Source of the DNA: Polaribacter sp. SA4-12
GTDB taxonomy: Bacteria > Bacteroidota > Bacteroidia > Flavobacteriales > Flavobacteriaceae
DNA: 64,000 bases
Reading direction: 5' to 3'
Assembly (NCBI RefSeq): GCF_002163675.1
Contig: NZ_CP019334.1
Coordinates: 3,329,501 to 3,393,500 of the forward strand
Below the pieces are notes generated by a model. It saw only the letters and a list, made by a program, of their open reading frames with translations. It made no database searches and was not told the origin of the DNA. Shown here one piece after another: positions 8,558-18,580 of this stretch (positions within the stretch are counted from its first letter, which is position 1; each line of letters begins with the position of its first letter). The translations under genes and the position numbers were made by a program.

Positions 8558-10747
8558 TTATTTTCTTATTAAACCAATACTTCCTGTTTTTTCTATTTTT
8601 CGACCATTTACATCACTTAAAATTACTCTAAACCAATACGTGTTTGATGGTAGTATTTTACCTTGATATCTTCCATCCCAACCTTGAGAAGAGGATTCCA
8701 TTTGATACAATAAAACCCCAAATCTGTTGTAAATAGAAATTTCTGCAATTGTAAATGAGTCACTATTAAATCCATTAATTTTCCAAACATCATTTTCTCC
8801 ATCTCCATTTGGTGTAAAATATTTTGGAAATGCTAATATCGAAAATTTATAAGTAGTTATACCACAATTATTTTTGTCGTTAACAAATAAAGTATGCATT
8901 CCTGCTGATATTTTTTCAAAAAAACCAGCATCTTTATAGATACCAAATTCATCATCCAACGAAAATTCATACTCACCAATTCCTAAATTATCATTAATTA
9001 CCTGGATCGAATTGTTATCAGAATCTTCAACTAATAGTACATCGTCGTTTGTAATAGTTGCTATATTGGAATTGCTAACAATAATTTGTTTTTCTACAGA
9101 TTCACAACCTGCTAAAGATATTGCTTTTACAGTGTAATTTCCAGAACTAGTCGCATTATTTGTTGCTAAACTACCAGATATAATTACATTTTCTTTTTTC
9201 CAAACGTAACTATAGTTATCTAAGGAGTTTGTTGTTTCTAGTGTAACAGAACCAGTATCTGTACACAAAAAATAAGCATCTTTAACTAAATCAAATTCAG
9301 GAACTGTACTATTAACTTCTGCAATAACTTCTACTCTAGAAGAAGAAATACAATTATCAATGTTCGCTTCAATATAATATGTAGTTGTAGTAGTTATTGG
9401 TAGTGTTTGATACGTATTTCCTGTAAAAAGTGGAGTTGTACTTGTTAAAGAATCATACCAGTTTATTTTTCCTGCTGATGAGGTTGCGCTTAAAGTTGCA
9501 CTTCCAGAGCAAATTAAGTCTTCAGTAATACTAGTAATCGTTGGTTTCTGATTCACAACAACTTCTATAGCTGTTCTGTCTAAACTAATGCACCCATTTA
9601 CAGAAGTGGAAGCATAATATGTTTTTGATGAATTTAATATTGGAGTTGTAAAACTATTACCAGAAGGAAATAATTGAGTGCCTCCAACCATAGCGTCAAA
9701 CCACAAAATAGTTCCTTCACTTGCAGTTGCACTAATTGTTGCAATTCCAGATTCGCAAATTGTTGCAGATGTTGTTGCTGTTATTTGAGGAATATAAATA
9801 CTTGTACTTGCGGCAATTTTTAATGGTAGGTCAGTCGTTGTTCCATATTCTACAACATAACCTTTTGCTATATATAAATCTGTTCCCCCTTCATTAGGTA
9901 AATCATTCCAGGCTCCACGATTTCCTATTGAAGGGTCTGTAATATGTGCATAATGTTCTCCATCAGGATTATTTCCTTTAAAATCATTAGGTTCGTTATT
10001 ATTCCAATTTGCATAATTTGGAGTAGAACCGTTAACTTGTCCGTTCCAAAAAACTGTACCAGTTTCAGGGCCAGTTACCCATTTCCAAACTCCCTCAGTT
10101 TCTTCGTCACTTCCACCAATCCAGCCAGCGCCAGAAGCTTGTTCACCTGCAAAATTAGCTTCTTCTTCACTAGTTAATGTGGCTAAATATCCTTGTCTTC
10201 CATAATACGTTTTACCTTCTGCTGCTATTTTTGCGTCTGCCCAAGTGATACTAGGAGAAGAAATAAATTGATAAAAATGATCAGTTACTGGTAAATAATT
10301 AGCATTATCAATAGTTAAAGAAAAAGTTTTTTTGGTTGTAATATTGTTAGATGTTGTAGAGAAAACAATCGATTTTACAGCATTCTCTATATCAGTAAGA
10401 AGAATTTCTGTACCACTAATAGAGGAAGTCAAAGAAAGTTTTCCTTGAATGTTATTCCATTGAGAATTAATAGTAGGGTAACTTCCTGTCAATTCCAAAC
10501 GATCAAAATTTACTTGATAACCTGATGAAATTTGAATAAAAAAGGAATCAACTGTAGTGTCATCTCCATCAGTAATAGAAAAATTGGTAACTATATTTAT
10601 AGGGTTTCCTATACAAAACGCTTGATTTCCTTCAGCAATAACAACAGGAGGCTCATCTACTTGTCCGAAGAAAAAGGAGGTTGCCATGAAAAAGAAAAGG
10701 GAAATAAATGTTTTTTTTAGTTTAAGAGATTTATTCATTTTAATCAT
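8558..10747 (-). CDS. Cell-surface C-type lectin protein, T9SS type B sorting domain
   Basis: A 729-residue exported protein. A signal peptide (hydrophobic FISLFFFMATSFFF) is followed by a beta-rich region, then a C-type lectin domain at about residues 160-305 (FQFISSPSITWADAK, then GYLATLTSEEEANF, then WNNNEPND and GAWNDLP). Two or three Ig-like repeats (SATASEGTILWFDA, SATSSAGKINWYDS) come next, and finally the gliding-motility-type C-terminal domain (YFTPNGDGENDVWKI...ISIYNRFG...WDGRY). That last domain routes the protein through T9SS to the cell surface. A later ATG at 10738 is an equally plausible start. The ligand is unknown; adhesion is inferred. Confidence 0.85.
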   Translation of the reverse strand: MIKMNKSLKLKKTFISLFFFMATSFFFGQVDEPPVVIAEGNQAFCIGNPINIVTNFSITDGDDTTVDSFFIQISSGYQVNFDRLELTGSYPTINSQWNNIQGKLSLTSSISGTEILLTDIENAVKSIVFSTTSNNITTKKTFSLTIDNANYLPVTDHFYQFISSPSITWADAKIAAEGKTYYGRQGYLATLTSEEEANFAGEQASGAGWIGGSDEETEGVWKWVTGPETGTVFWNGQVNGSTPNYANWNNNEPNDFKGNNPDGEHYAHITDPSIGNRGAWNDLPNEGGTDLYIAKGYVVEYGTTTDLPLKIAASTSIYIPQITATTSATICESGIATISATASEGTILWFDAMVGGTQLFPSGNSFTTPILNSSKTYYASTSVNGCISLDRTAIEVVVNQKPTITSITEDLICSGSATLSATSSAGKINWYDSLTSTTPLFTGNTYQTLPITTTTTYYIEANIDNCISSSRVEVIAEVNSTVPEFDLVKDAYFLCTDTGSVTLETTNSLDNYSYVWKKENVIISGSLATNNATSSGNYTVKAISLAGCESVEKQIIVSNSNIATITNDDVLLVEDSDNNSIQVINDNLGIGEYEFSLDDEFGIYKDAGFFEKISAGMHTLFVNDKNNCGITTYKFSILAFPKYFTPNGDGENDVWKINGFNSDSFTIAEISIYNRFGVLLYQMESSSQGWDGRYQGKILPSNTYWFRVILSDVNGRKIEKTGSIGLIRK

Positions 10748-10831
10748 TAACTTCTATGTGTTTTCTTACTTTTGTATAAAAGCACAATTTACTATTTCAA
10801 TTTTAATAACACTATAACAAAAAGATCAAAT

Positions 10832-11257
10832 ATGGCTACAAATCTTGTAACAACTACCTGGAAAGAAAATATGCAGTTCGAATCTGACAATCCTAGTGGG
10901 ATTTCTCTAACAATGGATGCAGGAGAAGAAAGTGGAGGAGAAGGAAAAGGTTACAGACCAAAAGCATTAATGTTATCGTCTTTAGCAGGTTGTTCTGGTT
11001 TAGATGTAGTTTCTTTATTGAAGAAAATGCATGCTGAGGTTGCAGAATTTAGAATTGACGTTACTGCAGAATTAACAGATGAGCATCCTAAGTTTTACAA
11101 CAAAGTAAAAGTTGACTATCATTTTTCTGATAGCGAATTACAACCAAAAAAAATACAAAAAGCAGTTAATTTATCTGTCACAAAATACTGTGGTGTGATG
11201 GAAATGTTTCGTCAATTTGCTGAGGTTGAAATTGAAATTTTCTTACACGAATTATAG
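10832..11257 (+). CDS. OsmC-family peroxiredoxin-like protein
   Basis: A 141-residue OsmC-fold protein. The two family cysteines are present (AGCSGLDVV near residue 51 and KYCGV near 119), the pair that reduces organic hydroperoxides in OsmC/Ohr proteins. I start at the ATG at 10832 (MATNLVTTTW) because the in-frame extension to 10772 (Tyr/Asn/Phe-rich) is unlike the family. A TACTTTTG element at 10767-10774 fits a -7 box. It is transcribed divergently from the lectin gene and sits ahead of recJ. Confidence 0.85.
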   Translation: MATNLVTTTWKENMQFESDNPSGISLTMDAGEESGGEGKGYRPKALMLSSLAGCSGLDVVSLLKKMHAEVAEFRIDVTAELTDEHPKFYNKVKVDYHFSDSELQPKKIQKAVNLSVTKYCGVMEMFRQFAEVEIEIFLHEL

Positions 11258-11310
11258 AATTCAATTTATTCATTCACATTTTGTATCTTATGTTCAAAAA
11301 ATAAATTGCT

Positions 11311-12996
11311 ATGAGATGGACGATAAAACCACATCCAGAAAAAGAAAAAGTAGAAAAATTAGCGAAAGAACTTCAGGTTGATAAAACAATAGCTCAGGTT
11401 CTTTGTCAAAGAGGAGTTGAAACATTTGATGACGCAAAGAATTATTTTCGTCCGAGTTTAGACGAGATTCATGATCCGTTTTTAATGAAAGATATGAATC
11501 TTGCTGTTGCTAGAATTGAAACTGCAATTGCTAACAACGAAAATATTTTAGTTTTTGGTGATTATGATGTAGATGGTACCACTGCTGTTTCTCTTGTTTC
11601 TTCGTATTTAAAAACGATTCACCCAAATATTGCAACTTATATTCCTGATAGATATGCTGAAGGTTATGGTGTTTCTTATATGGGAATCGATTTTGCGCAT
11701 GACAATGATTTCTCATTAATTATTGCGCTAGATTGTGGAATTAAAGCAATTGAAAAGGTTGCTTATGCAACAGAAAAGAATGTCGATTTTATTATTTGCG
11801 ATCACCACAAACCAGGACCAGAAATTCCAAAAGCAGTTGCTGTTTTAAATGCAAAACAAGAAGATTGTAAGTATCCTTTTGATGAACTTTGTGGTTGTGG
11901 TGTTGGTTTTAAACTGATTCAAGCTTTAGGTGTTTCAAGAAATCAAACTATTGAAGATTTTGTTCCGTATTTAGATTTGGTGGCGACTGCAATTGCTGCG
12001 GATATTGTACCAATGAATGGCGAAAACAGAACACTTGCTTATTATGGTTTGCAGGTAATTAACGAAAGTCCAAGAAACGGAATAAAAGCAATTATTCATC
12101 AAACTAAAAAATCTGAATTAACCATTACCGATGTTGTTTTTACAATTGCACCAAGAATAAATGCTGCAGGAAGAATGAAACACGGAAATTATGCTGTGGA
12201 ATTGTTAACCGAAATGGATTTTGATTCGGCTATAGAATTTGCTGCTGCTATAGAAATTTTTAATGCAGATAGAAAAGATTTAGATAAGAAAATTACAGAC
12301 CAAGCTTTAATTCAAATTATTGATAATGAAGAAGAACACGATTATTCTTCTGTTGTTTATCAAGAAGATTGGCACAAAGGTGTTATTGGTATTGTTGCTT
12401 CTCGTTTAATAGAAAAATATTACAGACCAACCTTAGTTTTTACTAAAAGTGGCGATAAATTAGCTGCTTCTGCTCGTTCCGTAAAAGGTTTTGATGTCTA
12501 TAATGCTTTGCACGAATGTGAAGAATTTATAGAGCAATTTGGTGGACATAAATATGCGGCAGGTTTAACTTTGTTGCCAGAAAACTATGAGAACTTTAAA
12601 AAGAAGTTCGAAGAAGTTGTAGAAAGAACCATTGATAAAGAATTACTAATTCCAGAAATTTCTATAGATGCAGAAATAGATTTATCAGAAATTACACCTA
12701 AGTTTTTTAGAATTATTCAATTAATGGCGCCTTTTGGACCAATGAATATGAGACCTACTTTTAAATCTACTTGTGTTAGAGATAATGGCTATGGAAAACA
12801 AGTTGGTGCAGATAAAACGCATTTAAAATTAAATGTTTTTCAGGGTGATAATAAAAGAACCTTTAACTCAATCGGTTTTGGTTTGGGTGATAAAATGGAA
12901 TTTGTTAAAAATGATTTTGATATTGTTTATGGTTTAGACGAAAATGAATGGAATGGTAGAAAAACGATACAATTGTTGTTGAAGGATTTGAAGTAA
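11311..12996 (+). CDS. recJ: Single-stranded-DNA-specific exonuclease RecJ
   Basis: A 5'-3' single-strand DNA exonuclease of recombination and mismatch repair. The DHH-family motifs are in order: LVFGDYDVDGTTA with Asp84, Asp86 and Asp88; IICDHHKPG near residue 163; and the DHHA1 part with GRMKHG near 287 and SARSVKGFDVYNAL near 390. An OB-fold region (LMAPFGPMNMRP onward) closes the protein. Length (561 residues) is normal. A small membrane-protein gene starts 5 bp after the stop. Confidence 0.95.
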   Translation: MRWTIKPHPEKEKVEKLAKELQVDKTIAQVLCQRGVETFDDAKNYFRPSLDEIHDPFLMKDMNLAVARIETAIANNENILVFGDYDVDGTTAVSLVSSYLKTIHPNIATYIPDRYAEGYGVSYMGIDFAHDNDFSLIIALDCGIKAIEKVAYATEKNVDFIICDHHKPGPEIPKAVAVLNAKQEDCKYPFDELCGCGVGFKLIQALGVSRNQTIEDFVPYLDLVATAIAADIVPMNGENRTLAYYGLQVINESPRNGIKAIIHQTKKSELTITDVVFTIAPRINAAGRMKHGNYAVELLTEMDFDSAIEFAAAIEIFNADRKDLDKKITDQALIQIIDNEEEHDYSSVVYQEDWHKGVIGIVASRLIEKYYRPTLVFTKSGDKLAASARSVKGFDVYNALHECEEFIEQFGGHKYAAGLTLLPENYENFKKKFEEVVERTIDKELLIPEISIDAEIDLSEITPKFFRIIQLMAPFGPMNMRPTFKSTCVRDNGYGKQVGADKTHLKLNVFQGDNKRTFNSIGFGLGDKMEFVKNDFDIVYGLDENEWNGRKTIQLLLKDLK

Positions 12997-13001
12997 AAAC
13001 T

Positions 13002-13622
13002 ATGAAATACTTTACTACTATTATATTGTTGTTAATTGTTTTTTCAATCTTAATATTTTTTGAAACTACAATTGCATTTTTTTTTAATATTTTAATCATC
13101 CCTTTTTTTTATTTAACGCTGTTTTATTGGGAATATTCAATTTTTGATAAAATAGTTGAATCAGATTTTAAAATTAGATCTTATAAAAAATCGCTTAATA
13201 ATTTTAAATTGATTTATGGAGTTTGTTGGTTACTATTTGTTTTTTTAGGAAGTAATACAATGAAAATCAAGATTCTATTTTTTATTTTATTCGGGGCTTT
13301 TTTTGTTGTTAATTTAATGATGTCTTTTCTTTATAAGAAGAGAAAACCTTTTACCGTATTTATAAAGAATAGTGAACTAATAGCAATAGTTGATAGATGG
13401 ACGCAAAAAAGAGATATTGTAGGTTTAAATCAAATACAATTTGATCGAATTAATAAAAAAATCAAATTCAGTTTTGATGAAGGATATCAAATTTCAATTC
13501 AAACAAAAGATTACCAAAAAGAAGATATTGATGAATTACTTAGGATTATAATTGAAAAATCTAAACACCCAATTTTTATTCCTAATAATTATAAAGCAGA
13601 AAAACTCATTAAAGAGAGTTAA
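13002..13622 (+). CDS. Small integral membrane protein of unknown function
   Basis: A 206-residue protein, not recognised. Four hydrophobic segments occupy about residues 3-20, 23-43, 70-85 and 90-110. A soluble, charged C-terminal half with beta-strand character follows (KPFTVFIKNSELIAIVDRWTQKRDIVGLNQI), resembling a PH-like domain. The start lies 5 bp after recJ, so the pair is co-transcribed. Repeat elements follow immediately. Confidence 0.65.
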   Translation: MKYFTTIILLLIVFSILIFFETTIAFFFNILIIPFFYLTLFYWEYSIFDKIVESDFKIRSYKKSLNNFKLIYGVCWLLFVFLGSNTMKIKILFFILFGAFFVVNLMMSFLYKKRKPFTVFIKNSELIAIVDRWTQKRDIVGLNQIQFDRINKKIKFSFDEGYQISIQTKDYQKEDIDELLRIIIEKSKHPIFIPNNYKAEKLIKES

Positions 13623-13651
13623 ACGATTCTTATTATTGCTTTTTAATAAGC

Positions 13652-13789
13652 GTCATTGCGAGGTACGAAGCAATCTGTTTATAATTAAGAGATTGCCACA
13701 GTTTACAAAAAAGTAAACTTCGCAATGACAAAATAAAAAGATATAGCCATTCGACTTCGCTCAGGATAAATTCCAAGCAGGAAATAGCT
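13652..13789. repeat. Composite of flavobacterial small repeats
   Basis: Two elements abut. The first has 10-bp perfect terminal inverted repeats GTCATTGCGA (13652-13661) and TCGCAATGAC (13720-13729). The second is the pair AAAAAGATATAG (13735-13746) and AAGCAGGAAATAGCT (13775-13789), also present at 17114-17144. Here the pair is split by a 28-bp stretch containing CATTCGACTTCGCTCAGG, itself a common Bacteroidetes repeat. This fills most of the gap between the membrane-protein gene and the helicase terminator. Confidence 0.65.
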
Positions 13790-13824
13790 TCAAAATATTC
13801 TCTTTTAATTAAAATTTGTTTCAT

Positions 13825-13853
13825 AAAAAACCCACTCCTAAATTAGAAGTGGG
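13825..13853 (-). terminator. Terminator after the helicase gene
   Basis: A CCCACT/AGTGGG stem, extended by CTAA-type pairs, is followed on the minus strand by six T. It lies about 100 bp past the helicase stop. Confidence 0.7.
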
Positions 13854-13952
13854 AAAATTGCTATGAAAAAGAATGATAAGAAAGTATCTTATCATATTTC
13901 TTTAGACGCTTGTTTTTACAAAAACTTGCACTTTATTATAAAATATTTTAAA

Positions 13953-16358
13953 TTAATTTTCCATAGAGAGTAAAACCATTCTTAATTCCATAAAAGAGAA
14001 GGATTTATCTACTTTTTCTTTTAACTCTGTTAAGCTTTTAAATTTTGTATCCTCGATAGCATTAATCAACTTTTTGTAACGTTTAATGTCTATTAATTCT
14101 AAAATATCTACATCTCCAGAAGGAATAAAACTCGCCAAATGACTTTCTATTGTACCCGGAGTTAAACTTCTTTCTTTGGCAACTTCTTTTACAGAAAGCC
14201 CAGATTTAAACAACTCTAAAGAAATTTGTTTGGTTGGTTTCTTGTCTTCTTTCTTTTGCTCGTTAAATTGATTAATTCCGTTTGCTTTGCAATATGTATT
14301 AATTACCTCTAAGATTTGTTCACCATATTTAGCAACTCTGGTTTTTCCCATTCCAACAGTATTTAGCAGGTCTTTTTCTGTTCTTGGCAACGAGTCGCAC
14401 ATCGCATAGAGAGTTTCTTGTGTAAAAATCTGAAAAGCAGGTATACTTTGTTCTATTCTAATTTCATCACGTAATTCACGTAATTTTATAGCTAAAATAG
14501 GGTCGCGTTTAGAGGCTACTGTTTTCTTTTTGGTAGGTGCAGTTTTTTGTAAAACGGCTTTTGCTCTTACCTGTAAATATTCTTCTACTTTAAAACCATT
14601 TGTCATTTTTTGGAGTGCAAAAAGTTTCTCCATTAATTTTTCCTGTATAGAGTCAAACTGTTTTGAAAAATCTTTTTTTACTGTTTTGTTATCCGTAGAA
14701 AATGAAATTGCATTTAAAGGTTTTAAGATATTTCCTTTTGTTTGTGTTACAAAATAATCGACTGCTTTTGTAAATCGTTCTTGAATAGAAGAACTACTTT
14801 CTGGTAAAATATTGTCTTCAGAAATTTGTGCTAACTGATTTTTAAATCCGTTAGAAACTTTCATTAAAGCAACAACTCCGTCATCTTTTATAGTTTGTAG
14901 ATGATCTATAACATCGCCTTTTATACTTGTTTGATTCTTGTAAAAAATATCAATCATTCTCGATATTGGATACAAAAATGGCTGATAATCTAACAGTTCA
15001 GAAATTAGATTCAACTGAAAATGTTTCTCAGATTCGTTTAAGATACTTTCATCAGGATGATTTTCTTCGACACTTTCGTTAAAAACACTTACTGTTTTGT
15101 CATTTATAATTGCACTACTTGTAATTGGCGTTTTTAAAACCAAACCTTCTAAAGAAGTACATCTACTTAAAGCAACATACGTTTGTCCGTGTGCAAAAGA
15201 CGCTTCTGCATCTATAATTGCTCTTTCAAACGTTAAACCTTGGCTTTTATGAATAGTAATTGCCCAAGCCAATCGCAAAGGAATCTGAGAAAAAGCACCT
15301 ATCAAATCTTCTTTGATTTCTTTAGTTTCGTCGTTAATTGAGTAATTAATATTAGACCAAGTTTCTTGTTCTGTAACAATTTCGTCAATTTCACCTGCAC
15401 ATTGAACAGTAACACTTTGTTGTGAAATGTCTGTTATAATTCCTATTTTCCCGTTGTAATATCTTTTATCAGAAGAAGAATCATTTTTAATAAACATTAC
15501 TTGTGCACCAATTTTTAACTCTAATTTAGCTGCATTTGGATATGAGTTTTCATTAAACTTACCAGAAATTTCAGCATTAAAAAAACGACTTTTATTTGTA
15601 ATTTTATTAAGTTCTGAATTGTTAATTAAATTGGCTCTATTATTATGCGTTGTTAATGTAATGTAACCATCATCTTTAGTAGGAGAGAAGCTAGGCGCAT
15701 AACGACTATTTAATATTTTAGCAGATTTTTCTGATAAATTATCATTTCGGATTTCATTTAGAATGGTAATAAAATCTTCGTTTTTCTGACGATAAATATG
15801 TTTCAATTCTATAGAAACTACATTTGCTTCTTGATATGCTTTAGAACTGAAAAAATAAACGGTATTGTAATGTTGTTGTAATAAACTCCATTCGTTTGGT
15901 CTAACAACCGGTGCTAATTGTTGTAAATCTCCAATCATTAAAATTTGAGCGCCACCAAAAACTTTATTTCGGTTTTTATAACGACGCATAACTTGATCTA
16001 TTCCGTCTAATAAATCTGCACGAACCATTGAGATTTCATCAATAATTATTAAATCTAACGATTTTATAATATCAATCTTCGTCTTATTAAACTTACGTTG
16101 TGCATTTGTCGTATTTGCAATTTGGTTGGGTAAAATAGGACCAAAGGGCATTTGAAAAAAAGAATGAATAGTAACTCCTTTTGCGTTAATTGCAGCAACA
16201 CCTGTTGGTGCTACAATAACCATTCTCTTTAAAGATTCTCTTTTAATTTGATGTAAAAAAGTAGTTTTTCCTGTACCTGCTTTTCCTGTGACAAAAATAT
16301 TTCTATCTGTCTTGTCAATAAATTGTAGGGCAAGTTCTAATTCAGGATTTTTTGACAT
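13953..16358 (-). CDS. Pif1/RecD-like DNA helicase with HRDC and C-terminal HTH domains
   Basis: A superfamily 1 helicase of 801 residues from the ATG at 16358; the longer frame would need a TTG at 16376. Walker A is GKAGTGKT (25-32), Walker B is IIIDEISM, and the C-terminal helicase motifs are TIHKSQGLTFERAIID and YVALSRCTSLEGL. These are followed by an HRDC-like nucleic-acid-binding domain (LRELRDEIRIEQSIPAFQIF...LLNTVGMGKTRVAKYG) and a terminal helix-turn-helix (LFKSGLSVKEVAKERSLTPGT). Such proteins unwind 5' tailed DNA and G-quadruplexes. The architecture is typical of Bacteroidetes. Confidence 0.9.
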   Translation of the reverse strand: MSKNPELELALQFIDKTDRNIFVTGKAGTGKTTFLHQIKRESLKRMVIVAPTGVAAINAKGVTIHSFFQMPFGPILPNQIANTTNAQRKFNKTKIDIIKSLDLIIIDEISMVRADLLDGIDQVMRRYKNRNKVFGGAQILMIGDLQQLAPVVRPNEWSLLQQHYNTVYFFSSKAYQEANVVSIELKHIYRQKNEDFITILNEIRNDNLSEKSAKILNSRYAPSFSPTKDDGYITLTTHNNRANLINNSELNKITNKSRFFNAEISGKFNENSYPNAAKLELKIGAQVMFIKNDSSSDKRYYNGKIGIITDISQQSVTVQCAGEIDEIVTEQETWSNINYSINDETKEIKEDLIGAFSQIPLRLAWAITIHKSQGLTFERAIIDAEASFAHGQTYVALSRCTSLEGLVLKTPITSSAIINDKTVSVFNESVEENHPDESILNESEKHFQLNLISELLDYQPFLYPISRMIDIFYKNQTSIKGDVIDHLQTIKDDGVVALMKVSNGFKNQLAQISEDNILPESSSSIQERFTKAVDYFVTQTKGNILKPLNAISFSTDNKTVKKDFSKQFDSIQEKLMEKLFALQKMTNGFKVEEYLQVRAKAVLQKTAPTKKKTVASKRDPILAIKLRELRDEIRIEQSIPAFQIFTQETLYAMCDSLPRTEKDLLNTVGMGKTRVAKYGEQILEVINTYCKANGINQFNEQKKEDKKPTKQISLELFKSGLSVKEVAKERSLTPGTIESHLASFIPSGDVDILELIDIKRYKKLINAIEDTKFKSLTELKEKVDKSFSFMELRMVLLSMEN

Positions 16359-16431
16359 TTTTACTTTTTTGAGCAAGGTAAATTAATTAAACATTATTTG
16401 ATAAAGTTACTATGGTTTTAATAACGTAAAA

Positions 16432-16884
16432 TTATTTTTTTTCTGCGTATTTGTATTTCTCAAATTTCCTTGGCAATTCATTTGTTATGGTTAACTTATT
16501 AGAAGTTAGGTTCGGTTTAATTTTAATAACTTTTGTGTTTTCATCAATTTCAACTGTATGTGTACTTCTCATATTAACAACATCAATATGTAATGCTTTA
16601 AATTCGTATTCTCCTTTTTTAAGATTAACAATCACATATTCTCTGCCTCTTATTTGTCCTAATGCTTTTTTATTAATCCAAATATTTAATCTGGCAGTAT
16701 TATCCATTTTATGTAATATGTCTGCTCCATTATAAATTAGAATTGTTCCATTTCCTAATTTATCAAGGTCAACATTTTCTAAATCAGTTTTTATAAAAGT
16801 ATATTCAGAAATTATAGGTTTTAAAGCGCAAGAAGAAATTAATAAAACGATAGATAATAGAAGTAAGAATTTATATTTTTTCAT
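16432..16884 (-). CDS. Small lipoprotein, DUF2846-like
   Basis: A 150-residue product from the ATG at 16884, which gives a clean lipoprotein signal (LLISSCA, lipid-bearing Cys19); a start at 16917 would add an asparagine/lysine-rich stretch. The mature part (IYNGADILHKMDNTARLNIWINKKALG, then YVIVNLKKGEYEF) resembles the DUF2846 pattern of short beta-sandwich lipoproteins. Function is unknown. It lies between repeats and the helicase gene. Confidence 0.65.
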   Translation of the reverse strand: MKKYKFLLLLSIVLLISSCALKPIISEYTFIKTDLENVDLDKLGNGTILIYNGADILHKMDNTARLNIWINKKALGQIRGREYVIVNLKKGEYEFKALHIDVVNMRSTHTVEIDENTKVIKIKPNLTSNKLTITNELPRKFEKYKYAEKK

Positions 16885-17002
16885 AGCAGAATTATTAATT
16901 TGTTTTTTTTTATGCAATATACTTAATCAAAAATTATTTCATAAAAATAATCCCAATCAAAAAGTTCAAAAAATTTAAAAAGCAATAAAGCCAACTAACA
17001 AG

Positions 17003-17144
17003 TCTAGCCCTGATTGAAACGGCATCCTTTTTATGCTGAACTCGTTTCAGTATCTCTTGTAAACAAAGAGAGTACTTATAAATAGGAACAGATGCTGAAA
17101 TAAATTCAGTAATAAAAAGATATAGTGGAAAGCAGGAAATAGCT
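17003..17144. repeat. Flavobacterial repeat carrying AAAAAGATATAG / AAGCAGGAAATAGCT
   Basis: It starts TCTAGCCCTGATTGAAACGG, continues with GCATCC and GCTGAACTCGTTTCAG, and ends with AAAAAGATATAG (17114-17125) and AAGCAGGAAATAGCT (17130-17144). The last two words recur at 13735-13789. An open frame of 76 codons through this region is a product of the repeat, not a gene. Confidence 0.65.
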
Positions 17145-17150
17145 ACAAAC

Positions 17151-17182
17151 AAAAAAAATCCCAAGCAAAAAGCTCAGGATTT
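17151..17182 (-). terminator. Terminator after odhB
   Basis: AAATCCTGAGC pairs with GCTTGGGATTT on the minus strand, followed by a run of T. It lies 27 bp past the odhB stop. Confidence 0.7.
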
Positions 17183-17208
17183 ATATATTTATCTGGAAAC
17201 ATTGTTAC

Positions 17209-18414
17209 CTACATTTCTAATGCTTTTGTTGGGTTATTATCCATCAATAATTCCATTGGGTTTTCTAAAGCTTCTTTAACAGCAACTAAGAAACCAACAG
17301 ATTCTCTACCATCTACAATTCTGTGATCGTAAGACAAAGCAACATACATAATTGGCTGAATTACAACTTCACCATTTACTGCCATTGGTCTGTTTACAAT
17401 GTTGTGCATTCCTAAAATTCCACTTTGAGGAGGGTTTAAAATAGGCGTAGACAACATAGAACCAAATACACCACCATTTGTGATTGTAAATGTTCCACCA
17501 GTCATTTCATCAATAGTAATTTGACCATCTCTAGCTCTAATTGCTAAACGTTTTACTTCCGATTCTACACCTCTAAAAGATAAATCTTCTGCATTTCTAA
17601 TTACAGGAACCATTAAACCTTTTGGTCCAGAAACTGCAATAGAAATATCTTGAAAGTCGTTCTTGATTTGGAAATCTCCATCAATCATAGAATTTACATC
17701 AGGATATAATTTTAAAGCTCTAACAACTGCTAAAGTAAAGAAAGACATAAATCCTAAACCAACTCCGTGTTTCGCTTTAAAATCTTCTTTAAAGTCTTTA
17801 CGTAAATCAAAAATTGGTTGCATGTTTACTTCGTTAAAAGTAGTTAACATTGCCGTTTCGCTTTTTACAGCTACTAAACGTTCTGCAACTTTTCTACGTA
17901 ACATAGACATTTTCTTGCGAGATGTTCCTCTAGAACCATTTGCAGGTTGAGTTCCCATAGAAGGTACAGCTTTTACTGCATCGTCTTTAGTAATTCTACC
18001 GTCTTTTCCTGTACCTTTAATAGAAGAACCATCCATTCCTTTTTCTGCTAATACTTTTTTAGCTGCAGGAGAAGCTGTTCCGGTTGCGTAAGTTGCTGCT
18101 TTTGGAGCCGCTTTTACTTCAACTTTCTTTTCTTCTTTTGGAGCTTCTGTAGTTGCAGCAGCACCTTCTGGTTTTGCAGCGCTAGTATCAATTAAACAAA
18201 CAACTGCACCAACTGCAACTGCATCGCCTTCTTCTGCTTTTAACGTAATAATTCCAGCTTCTTCAGCAGGCAATTCTAACGTTGCTTTATCAGAATCTAC
18301 TTCTGCAATAGGTTGATCTTTTTCAACATAATCTCCATCTTCAACTAACCACGTTGCAATTTCTACTTCTGTAATCGATTCTCCCGGAGAAGGAACTTTC
18401 ATTTCTAAAATCAT
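17209..18414 (-). CDS. odhB: Dihydrolipoyllysine-residue succinyltransferase, E2 of 2-oxoglutarate dehydrogenase
   Basis: The E2 core enzyme of the citric-acid-cycle 2-oxoglutarate dehydrogenase complex. One lipoyl domain (1-80) carries the attachment Lys43 in [10 protein letters not shown]. An Ala/Pro/Glu-rich linker leads to the E3/E1-binding domain (about 110-147, [12 protein letters not shown]...[12 protein letters not shown]). The catalytic domain ends with the active-site His364 and Asp368 in YDHRIVDG. Length (401 residues) is typical. It follows sucA on the same strand across a 166-bp gap that holds a repeat element. Confidence 0.95.
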   Translation of the reverse strand: MILEMKVPSPGESITEVEIATWLVEDGDYVEKDQPIAEVDSDKATLELPAEEAGIITLKAEEGDAVAVGAVVCLIDTSAAKPEGAAATTEAPKEEKKVEVKAAPKAATYATGTASPAAKKVLAEKGMDGSSIKGTGKDGRITKDDAVKAVPSMGTQPANGSRGTSRKKMSMLRRKVAERLVAVKSETAMLTTFNEVNMQPIFDLRKDFKEDFKAKHGVGLGFMSFFTLAVVRALKLYPDVNSMIDGDFQIKNDFQDISIAVSGPKGLMVPVIRNAEDLSFRGVESEVKRLAIRARDGQITIDEMTGGTFTITNGGVFGSMLSTPILNPPQSGILGMHNIVNRPMAVNGEVVIQPIMYVALSYDHRIVDGRESVGFLVAVKEALENPMELLMDNNPTKALEM

Positions 18415-18433
18415 CAGTTCTTGTTTTGCTTTT

Positions 18434-18577
18434 TGCTGAACTTATTTCAGCTTTTAATTTAATTTCTCTTTTATTCTTTTGGGCGTTTTAACAGGCTTTC
18501 CGCTATATCTTTTTGCAAAAAAAAGCAAAAAGGTTAAAGCTACTTCAAAGTAGCTGAACGGTGGAAATCCTTAACGC
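18434..18577. repeat. Repeat pair between sucA and odhB: GCTGAA dyad and GGGCGTT...AACGC element (copy 2)
   Basis: GCTGAACTTATTTCAGC (18435-18451) is a dyad also seen in related form near 17034. The second element runs from GGGCGTT (18481-18487) to AACGC (18573-18577). It holds two hairpins: CTTTTTGC/GCAAAAAG (18509-18516 with 18525-18532) and AGCTACTT/AAGTAGCT (18538-18545 with 18548-18555). It sits inside the sucA-odhB transcript. Confidence 0.65.
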
Positions 18578-18580
18578 AAC

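Noticed and set aside
13633-13824. Minus-strand open frame of 63 codons next to the helicase
   Set aside because: It lies across the composite repeat at 13652-13789 and is not a gene.
16934-17164. Minus-strand open frame of 76 codons
   Set aside because: It runs through a multi-copy small repeat and a terminator; its sequence is explained by the repeat and it has no leader or family resemblance.
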